In this document: positions 57,176 through 64,000 of the stretch, piece by piece
Position numbering within the stretch: the first letter of the stretch is position 1
How the letters are laid out: the number at the start of each line of letters is the position of its first letter
Source of the DNA: Takakia lepidozioides
Taxonomy: Eukaryota > Streptophyta > Takakiopsida > Takakiales > Takakiaceae
DNA: 64,000 nucleotides
Direction of reading: 5' to 3'
Assembly (NCBI GenBank): GCA_030704615.1
Contig: CM060733.1
Coordinates: 45,568,001 to 45,632,000, forward strand
The notes under the pieces: generated by a model
What the model was told of the DNA's origin: nothing
Database searches by the model: none
Seen by the model: only the letters and a program-made list of their open reading frames with translations
Made by a program: the position numbers and the translations under genes

Positions 57176-57224
57176 GAGAACGAAGAGTAGGACAGGGAAC
57201 GACTATGGGGAACAACACCTGCGT

Positions 57225-57687
57225 ATAAACTCATGCATATATAACCTCATCACTCAAACAGAAGTCAAGCCAAGTGCACCCCACGCCATGGGGAATCCAC
57301 ACTACGGCGCCATAGCTAGGCGCGGTGAGGCTCAACTCGAGAAAGATGAGCCTCCCGCGCTTGCCGTGAAGATAACCACTCCAGGGCCTAAATCTGCCTT
57401 GACCCCTGGATTGACACTTGGGCCAATCCCAAATGTCAATATGTAAAAGCTAGCTATTTCCTAGCTAGTTTCACACTAGTGGTAAAATAACTTGACAGCT
57501 GTCGTGCGCATACATATCGCTACACAACTACATCGCTGTCCAAAACCACACAACACATGTGCACACCACACACTAGTATACCACTAGTCTACCACTAGTC
57601 CAGCCACTAGTCCAACCACTAGGCTACAACTAGTCAGTCACTAGGCTGCCACTACGCTGCCCACTATGGCAGTCACTAGTCCACACA
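57225..57687 (-). repeat. 3' LTR of copy 2, truncated
   Basis: 463 bp collinear with 25828-26290 of copy 1, starting TGTGTGGACTAG after the purine tract and including the TATATA box at about 57236-57243. The last about 54 bp seen in copy 1 are replaced by unrelated sequence. Confidence 0.8.
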
Positions 57688-57702
57688 ATCGCCCCCCTAG
57701 CT
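57688..57702 (-). other. polypurine tract of copy 2
   Basis: Minus strand AGCTAGGGGGGCGAT directly before the LTR, identical to copy 1. Confidence 0.7.
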
Positions 57703-57947
57703 GGTGCTTAGGTCCCTCTAAGTCCAGGTAGCCACAAGATGTGATAGTGACCATAGCCTCACTAAGTCCTCCACCACTATCCCTACTACACTCAAACTCG
57801 ATAGATCAAGAGGCCGGGTGCAAGAGTTGCCCCATCGTTAGTCGCCGTCTTGCAACCTGTGAACTTGAGCTTGGGATCTCATGTATTGACTCCTATGAGC
57901 TTGGCCTCCCATGTCTTGTTAGCTGCCTCCAGTCATGTCCACTGCCA

Positions 57948-60900
57948 CTATCCCAAGCAGTGTGGACACAACCAATCTCCGTCAGGAACCTTCTCAAGAG
58001 GTGGTGTCAAGCATCCCATATGCCAACCCCTTGAGCATCGATCACACACCAGCATGGTGGCTGCCCCTTTGGCAGACCCACAGAGCATGCACCTCAAACC
58101 TGCAGGTACCACTGCCAAGTTTGGGTCAACTCTGCCATCGACATTGGGAAGGTGACATGGCGCACAATTACGCACATGGTCTTTCCAAGTCATGCCATCC
58201 CGACCCTCCAAGATCAGGACCCCTGAGGGCAACACCTCTCGAACCCTCAGAATAACACGCCCTGCAGTAACATCCAGAGTCGTAGGAGCAGTCTGCTGCA
58301 AATAAACATAGTCACCAGGGCTAAACCTCCGAACCCCAGGACGATATCCTCCACCACGTATAGTGGCATACCTCAACGTATCACGGTGCTGTGCAATGGC
58401 AAGGTTCTCAAAAGCCATGGGCATGACTTTCTTGAACAACTCTGCACGCTGATCACATGCACGTACCCACACGTCCGGATCGTCAAGGTTAAGGACTTGA
58501 GCAGTGTCCCTACGAATGGCTGCAGGCAAATCCGGCTCTCGGCCAAAGAGAAGGAAATATGGTGAGAAGGAGGCAAGTGATGCTTGTTTGCTGAACCTGT
58601 AGCCCATGGCTAACCAAGGAACCTGAAGATCCCAATCTCCTAGGTGTCCCTTCTGCAAGCCATACTTGCGCAAACCCCTCTTCACCGTCTGAACAACTCT
58701 CTCTGCTAAGCCATCGGCCTCAGGATGATCCCGAGAAGTGGTGCGGTGGTCTATCAAGGCTTTATCACACAAAGCCTGAAACTCCCCCAAGAACTCTCTC
58801 CCTTGGTCCGTGAGTACCTCAGCTGGAGCACCAAATCGGCTAAGCACACGATCCAAGAATGCATACGCAGCCCCCTCACTAGCCTTGTCAGGCAATGGAA
58901 CCAACTCAATCCACTTGGAGAAGTGCTCCACCATCACCAACACATATCTGTGGTGGCGCATAGTCAGTGGCAACGGTCCTGCGAAGTCAAGACTCCACCT
59001 GTAGCCCAATCCCATGATTGGTAAAGGATGCAACTGTGGTGTAGGGGCGTTGAATGAAGCACGCACCCTGTCACACACCATGCACCTAGCCACAAACTGT
59101 TGCACCTCTGTATGCATACCACGCCACCAATACTGCCCCTGCAGTAAACTGTGAGTGCGTCGCACTCCAAAATGCCCCAACTCCTCATGGGCATGCCGCA
59201 CTAACCGTGCACGCTGTGTGGGGTGAGGCACAATCCTCACCCGACCATCCTCCCACACTCGAAGTAGGTGTATCCCCTCCCACTTGAACCTCTTGGCTCG
59301 TTGCAGGATCCGATCCCTCTCCCTGGCAGTCACAATGGCTGCCGTGTCTCCCGTGCGGAGGTAGTCCAACACAGCCGAATCCTCATGTATATCTCTGGCA
59401 CCACCTAGCTCATCACTAGCCTCAGGGTCCTCAGACACTCCGTCTACAGTCATCCCTGTTGTAGGTCCAATCTGACCTCCCGATGCCAAGATACACAAAA
59501 ATGCAGATGCGTGCCATCCCGGCACCATCTCCTCGTCCGTCTCACCATGCCACCGAGCTCCAGTGTCATCCTGCTGGCTCATGCATGGATTGCGACTCAA
59601 TCCATCCGCATCCCGATTGACCAAACCCGGTCGATGCACAACCTGAAAGTCATACTCCTGGAGTATAAGTGCCCACCGTGCAAGCTTCCCCGTAAGCTTG
59701 TCTGACTCCATCAACCACTTGAGTGGCTGGTGATCCGTGACAAGGGTGAAAAGATTGCCGTATAGATAGCACCTGAAGTGTGCCACGGCCCACACTGCAG
59801 CTAAGCACTCTCCCTCATATGAGCTGTACTTAGCCTCTGCAGCGTTGTTCGAGCGGCTAGCGTAAGCCACTACGAACTCTCTTCCCTCATCATCCACCTG
59901 TGTGAGCACCGCTCCAAGCCCCAGCATGCTCCAATCCGTATGCAGCTGAAAGGGACGCCCCCTGATAGGTCGTCTCAAGATAGGCGCCGAGGTCAACCTC
60001 GCCTTGAGCTCTTGAAAAGCTCGTTCCTGCTCATCTTCCCACTGCCACTCCTGGTCCACCTTGGTCAGCTTGGTTAGAGCCTTTGCAATGGTACTAAATC
60101 CCTTGACAAACCGTCTATAATAGTTTGCCAACCCCATGAAAGCTCGAACTCGGCTCACATCCGTGGGGCGTGGAATTTGTGCAATGGCCTCTACCTTAGT
60201 CTGCTGTACCCCCAATCCTCCAGGATATATCATGTGACCCAGATACTCAATCTGGTTGTGGAAAAACTTGCACTTCCCCGGATGCAACTTCAATCCGTGC
60301 GCTCTCAAGCGCTCCAATACCACCTGAAGGTGTCTCTCATGCTCCTCCATCGTAACACTAAAGATGATGATGTCATCTATGTAGCACCGAGCAAAGTCCA
60401 CCCCTGCTAGAATCCTATCCATGACTCTCTGAAACTCTGCAGGAGCATTCTTAAGCCCAAATGGTAAGAACCGCCACTGATATAGGCAATCCTTGCCGTG
60501 CTCATTGATCCCCCAGAATGCCGTCTTCTGCTTGTCCGCCTCCTTGATTGGCAACTGGTGATATCCGGATCGTAAATCCAAAGTGCTAAAGGCCTTAGCA
60601 TGCCCGATGGCATCAAAGATCTCCTCTGGTGTTGGCATGGCATACTTATCGGACTTGGTCTGACGATTTACAGGCCGGTAATCACCGCACATACGTCTCT
60701 CCGTCCAATTGCCATAGACATCCTTCTTGGCTGGCATCACTGTGGCTGAAGCATACTCTCCACCAGAGAGCTCCACCAAACCTGCCTCCCAGAGATCTTG
60801 AGTCCTCATCTGAATCAAAGACCTCTCCATGTCACTGTATCTATAGGGTCTCCGAAAGATTGGCGTGTCAGTGGCCAACTCAATACGGATCTCTTGACCC

Positions 60901-61196
60901 TTCAGTGCTCCCAAGTCCTTCAAACTGAAGGCAAAGCAATTCCTGTAAGCCCTCAGGAACCGCCGTATACGTCGTCTCTCTCCTCCGGTGACAATGGGTC
61001 CAATGTCAGGCTCCCAATTGTCCTCCGTAACTACAACCTTAAGTCCAGTGGGCTTAGAGGTAGAGGACGCGTCCCGTGGTTGCTATGCTGCAACCTCTTG
61101 AGCAGTACTCCCTACCTGCTCAGTCAATGACAAGGCCTCATCCTGCCCCATCATCTCATCCTTGAGGACCTCCTCAACCGAGAAGAATCCCCAACC
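57948..61196 (-). CDS. pol: pol polyprotein: RT, RNase H, integrase, PHD finger
   Basis: The frame is open from 61196 to the stop at 57948 except for one TAG at 61083-61085; 991 uninterrupted codons follow from 60923. RT: YIDDIIIFS at about 60357-60383, preceded by FRRPYRYSDMER and LDLRSGYHQ. RNase H: HTDWSMLGLGAVL, SSYEGECLAAVWA, LVTDHQPLKWL. Integrase: zinc finger HAHEELGH...CMVC, catalytic D-D-E in SLDFAGPLP, LTDQGREFLG and HPEADGLAERV. C-terminus (57951-58097): a PHD finger, MLCGSAKG, LVCDRCSRGWHMGC, CPHC, where chromoviruses carry a chromodomain. It copies the RNA genome and inserts the DNA; the PHD finger probably reads histone H3 tails and guides insertion (inference). The upstream part after 61196 overlaps the gag-protease-DNMT frame in the -1 register. 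All catalytic residues I can check are intact. Confidence 0.95.
57951..58097 (-). other. PHD-finger segment of the pol polyprotein
   Basis: The last 49 residues hold a Cys4-His-Cys3 arrangement: CMLC, then CDRC, H and C in GWHMGC, and CPHC. The spacing CPPLEKVP-like loop (TPPLEKVPDGDWLC) is typical of PHD fingers that bind the H3 N-terminus. Copy 1 has the same finger at 26554-26700. Confidence 0.9.
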
Positions 61197-64000
61197 TCAT
61201 CCATCACAGCCGCCTTGGCTGCCAACTCCCTCTGAACCTCGAGCACCTCCCACGTGTGCCATGGATGCATGCACCCCGTGGTCCTCACATGCTCGCCCCC
61301 ACTCACTGCCTGTACCGTCTCGGTAGGCAGAGAGACCATTGAGGGAAGTGTATTCCGCACTCTGCGTTGCTCAGCTAGAGCCAAGCTGATAATCCAGGTC
61401 AAGCAATTGAGATCCATTGCTTGCCCCAACACTTGACGACGTGATGCCTCAGAAAGAGACGACACCGCCGTGGTACCAGTGGTAAAACCCATTGCCCGCT
61501 CACGCTCGTCAGCATTAGGCTCCACTAACTGCTGCAACTGAGCATCCCACAGGAGGCCAGGTCCACTATCCCGGAAAGCATGCGATCCTGGGAAGCTGAG
61601 CAGTGTAGGTAATGCTGCTCGTGGTTGACCCACCTTGTTGACCACTGCCAAAGGCGAACGGTCATCGTGTCTCACACGTTGAGACTGCCTCCCTGTGTCC
61701 AGAATGTTATCCACTGTGAGATGTGCTGGCCGCTGCACCCCATCAAATGCACGCTTGAGCAGTGCGGGTGGCATCAAGTTAGTCCACCATAGCCGTGGAC
61801 GATGAGCCCGTGACCCCACTGTAGCTGCATCTAGCAACACTGCTGACCCAAGCCACGACCGGACTTGATGCACACTGGCCATCACCCTGGCCCGAGAATC
61901 GCCCATCAGTGGCACATTCTCCAAGATGTATGCTGGAGATACAGCTTGATGAAGCTGCAAGTGGCGCAAAACCCGCACCATCTCCCAAAACAGACCCGAC
62001 CTCGAGTCTCGCAATCCATTGCCATGCCCGGCTGATGAATGCCCTTGGCAGGGCCAACCTGCCACTACCAGATCAATGGAGCCAACCCGCTCCAAATCCT
62101 GCGCCCCCAGCAACGAAATGTCTGCTGGCAAGGCCTGCTGATATCCACGAATTGCAGACACCGACAACAACTCAGGGTACCGCTGCACCAACTGAGCAAC
62201 ATGGCGAAGTGAAACGCGTCGTGCAGTCTCATCCCTCTCCACATACAGGTAACGCCGAACTCGTACACCTGCCTGTAACACAGCAGCCAATCCGGTGCTG
62301 ATCCCGCCAAACAAGTCCAGAAGACAAATGCCTTCATCCGGATACTGCCACACAATAGGTGTGGTGTCCAATGGAGACAATTGAGGTGGTCCTGGTGCAA
62401 TCCCCACACTCTCCTCCTCTCCTGACGGTACAAAAGCCTCCACCCAGGCTTGTTGCACCCGTCGATCAGCATCCCGCTGCAAATCCTTGCTCGTGCCCCA
62501 CAATGGAGTCTGAGCAACCATGGTAGGCAACTCCGCCATACCATACATGTCATCCTGCTCTCCCGGAGGTGGTACATCCTCTGAATGAGCATTGCCCTCA
62601 AGCAACTCTCTAGGCCAACTCACTGCCGCTGTGAATGCTGCTAGTGTCGGCATCTTGCCTCGCTGGGCAACCGCAACTCCTCCTATGAACGTCACAGGGA
62701 GCTGCACACGCCGGCCCTCCCCTGACTGCCATGCAGGCCTATAGGAAGCTGACTCCTCCCAAAAATCCAGGGTGAAGCCCATGGGGTACAACACTGCCCC
62801 ACCAACCAGGACATCGTATGAGACTGCGTCTGTCACAATGGCCTTGGCTCGCATCACTGAGCCATCTGTAGGGTGATCCGGCCGTAGTCTGATAGCCAAC
62901 TCACGCCGTGTCATGCCCCGAGCCTGCTCCGATCCTCCCAGAGACGTCTGTATCTGGAAAGGACAAGGCTCCATATCCGCCTCCGTGAGGCCCAAGCCTG
63001 CAATAGCAGCTCTGCCCAGCATCAATGGCTGAGCTCCCGAGTCCAACAAGACCCGCAGTGGCCGGTACCTCTTGCCTGCCGGTCCACTCAAACAGAAAAT
63101 GCCATCCTGGTTGTCTAACATGACAACTCCAGGTGTCACCATGGCGCGCTCAATGGCTGGCCTAGCTGGCAGCTCCATCAACCTGGCAGCTGCAGCTTGC
63201 CATGGCGCCGCCGTGGCAGTCTTGACCCTCAAATCCGAGGATCCCTCCGGCACTACACCTCCCACTATCTCCGCAGAAGATGAAGTAACCTCCCCACTCT
63301 CACAGAGTGTAGCTGCCAGCCTGAACACCTCAGCTGGTCTTACCCCCGGCGTCGCAATCATGGTAGCCGAGAACAATGGAGCCTGGCACACAGATGTGGC
63401 CGCTCCTAGCAGCACACTAGCTGCCGTAGCCTTGGCAACACTAGGTAGTGGTGCTACCCGTGTAGCTCTCCCCAATGGCATAGTAACCTCCGCCTCGGTA
63501 ACAGTCGGGCGAGAACTAGGTGCCATGGATGGCGTCGACACTGTCTCCGCCAATGTGAATGACTGAGGAAGCCTAGCCTGACGGCTTGCCTCCCCACGCT
63601 GTGGATCCAACTCCACCTCTGCACCTCGTGGCTCAGGAACTCGTGCTGCTCCTCGAGTCACGGCTGCAGCAGACTCCACCTGCACTAGTGGTAGTGCTGC
63701 TCCACACATGAATCCCATGCCTCCCATATCTCCTCCCTCAGGAGCAGGAGGTGGACCATCCGGCCTTAGAGCCGGTACCACCTGAGCTGTAGCCATGGCA
63801 GCGAGCCTCTGCTCTAGCTGCTGAAGCCGGTTGGCCATGCCTTGGTCAACACCCTGACCTCCGCGTCCTTGGCCACGTTGAGCTTGCCCTTGGCCTGCAC
63901 CTCGTGGCTGGCCACCTCGTCCTCTCTGGGCTGCTCCACCTCGCCCCCGGCCACCATTGTTCCCTTGGAACTGGCCTGGGCGCAACTCAGGATGCAAACC
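61151..64000 (-). CDS. gag-protease-C5 DNA methyltransferase polyprotein, 5' partial
   Basis: About 949 codons are open from the window edge to TGA at 61151-61153; the true start lies further right. Numbering from 63997: residues 1-50 are Gly/Arg/Gln-rich (RGRGG, nucleic-acid-binding type); 55-75 look coiled coil; about 310-350 contain a retropepsin motif LLDSGAQPLMLG (DSGA at 63030-63043); about 550-885 form a C5 methyltransferase with motif I LLDLFGGISTGLAA (62281-62325), motif IV GWPCQGHSSAG (Cys nucleophile, PCQ near 62046), motif VI LENVPLMG (ENV 61913-61921), motif VIII RAHRPRLWW, motif IX-like ERERAMGF (about 61490-61510) and motif X-like VLGQAM. ENV, AHRxR and the overall motif spacing resemble DNMT3 more than DNMT1 or CMT; no bromo-adjacent-homology or chromo domain is inserted. 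It would methylate cytosine in DNA with SAM. It ends in a basic tail SSRLRRSSRMR before the -1 shift to pol. Confidence 0.93.
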   Translation of the reverse strand, partial: GLHPELRPGQFQGNNGGRGRGGAAQRGRGGQPRGAGQGQAQRGQGRGGQGVDQGMANRLQQLEQRLAAMATAQVVPALRPDGPPPAPEGGDMGGMGFMCGAALPLVQVESAAAVTRGAARVPEPRGAEVELDPQRGEASRQARLPQSFTLAETVSTPSMAPSSRPTVTEAEVTMPLGRATRVAPLPSVAKATAASVLLGAATSVCQAPLFSATMIATPGVRPAEVFRLAATLCESGEVTSSSAEIVGGVVPEGSSDLRVKTATAAPWQAAAARLMELPARPAIERAMVTPGVVMLDNQDGIFCLSGPAGKRYRPLRVLLDSGAQPLMLGRAAIAGLGLTEADMEPCPFQIQTSLGGSEQARGMTRRELAIRLRPDHPTDGSVMRAKAIVTDAVSYDVLVGGAVLYPMGFTLDFWEESASYRPAWQSGEGRRVQLPVTFIGGVAVAQRGKMPTLAAFTAAVSWPRELLEGNAHSEDVPPPGEQDDMYGMAELPTMVAQTPLWGTSKDLQRDADRRVQQAWVEAFVPSGEEESVGIAPGPPQLSPLDTTPIVWQYPDEGICLLDLFGGISTGLAAVLQAGVRVRRYLYVERDETARRVSLRHVAQLVQRYPELLSVSAIRGYQQALPADISLLGAQDLERVGSIDLVVAGWPCQGHSSAGHGNGLRDSRSGLFWEMVRVLRHLQLHQAVSPAYILENVPLMGDSRARVMASVHQVRSWLGSAVLLDAATVGSRAHRPRLWWTNLMPPALLKRAFDGVQRPAHLTVDNILDTGRQSQRVRHDDRSPLAVVNKVGQPRAALPTLLSFPGSHAFRDSGPGLLWDAQLQQLVEPNADERERAMGFTTGTTAVSSLSEASRRQVLGQAMDLNCLTWIISLALAEQRRVRNTLPSMVSLPTETVQAVSGGEHVRTTGCMHPWHTWEVLEVQRELAAKAAVMDEVGDSSRLRRSSRMR
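61278..62340 (-). other. DNMT3-like catalytic domain inside the retrotransposon polyprotein
   Basis: All six core motifs of C5 cytosine methyltransferases (I, IV, VI, VIII, IX, X) occur in canonical order with catalytic residues kept: the Phe-Gly-Gly SAM loop, the Pro-Cys nucleophile, the Glu-Asn-Val base-protonating motif and the Arg of motif VIII. No stop or frameshift interrupts them, so the domain has been under constraint or inserted very recently. Confidence 0.93.

Larger units (their letters stand above)
57225..64000 (-). mobile_element. Ty3/gypsy retrotransposon copy 2 with DNMT and PHD domains, open at the right edge
   Basis: The order on the minus strand is: (edge) Gly/Arg-rich gag-like region, protease, C5 methyltransferase, shift to pol frame, RT, RNase H, integrase, PHD finger, polypurine tract, U3. 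RT before integrase places it in Ty3/gypsy (Metaviridae-like). The 5' LTR, primer-binding site and most of gag lie outside the window. It is nearly identical to copy 1. The 3' LTR ends early at 57225, next to the CACAGCC array, so R-U5 is missing. Confidence 0.95.

Noticed and set aside
56843-57190. 115-codon Pro/Gln/Ser/Thr-rich ORF
   Set aside because: It is the translation of the CACAGCC minisatellite.
61151-61196. A canonical -1 slippery heptamer in the DNMT/pol overlap
   Set aside because: No X-XXY-YYZ heptamer was found in the right register, so programmed frameshifting is not claimed.
61909-63566. Plus-strand ORFs of 130 and 164 codons opposite the DNMT/protease frame
   Set aside because: They are antisense to a clearly coding frame with all conserved motifs; GC-rich third positions explain the openness.

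Overview
This is eukaryotic nuclear DNA, most likely from a seed-free vascular plant (fern or lycophyte; moderate confidence). The evidence is a PLS-class PPR protein with a full DYW domain in a seed-free-plant style, GT-AG introns, and a Mutator-like SWIM-family transposase of a type I associate with bryophytes, lycophytes and ferns. Nearly everything recognisable is mobile or decayed. A run of exactly 500 N (29334-29833) is a scaffolding gap.

Layout. (1) About 318-8541: element E1 of a DNA-transposon family. (2) 8.5-16.1 kb: decayed unidentified genes, a PPR fragment and a PPR-DYW gene on the minus strand (12024-14523). (3) 18.7-21.0 kb: a broken non-LTR retrotransposon with a C-terminal restriction-like endonuclease. 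(4) 22.0-25.5 kb: element E2, a 5'-truncated relative of E1. (5) 25.6-29.3 kb: 3' half of a Ty3/gypsy retrotransposon (copy 1), cut by the gap. (6) 29.8-39.8 kb: element E3, the most complete DNA transposon. (7) 39.8-53 kb: sparse sequence with unidentified coding-like ORFs, small inverted-repeat elements and a 0.5 kb tandem duplication. (8) 53.0-56.1 kb: element E4, a diverged relative on the minus strand. (9) 57.2-64.0 kb: a second, much better preserved Ty3/gypsy copy that runs off the right edge.

Two systems stand out. First, the Ty3/gypsy element carries a cytosine-C5 DNA methyltransferase domain of DNMT3-like type fused after its aspartic protease, and its integrase ends in a PHD finger; the two copies differ by roughly 0.4 percent over the shared, gap-free part, so the family moved recently. 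Second, the E1-E4 family has two divergent genes: a Mutator-like transposase with a Cys/His zinc finger and a SWIM finger, and a multi-exon gene coding for a ParB-like domain followed by a circularly permuted amino-methyltransferase-like domain with altered catalytic motifs. Introns of that second gene carry arrays of palindromes, about 115 bp apart, that share the core CGTTGACG even though their arms differ between elements.

All E1-E4 genes are broken by stops, frameshifts or deletions in this window, and some single-base losses near the N gap look like assembly error.
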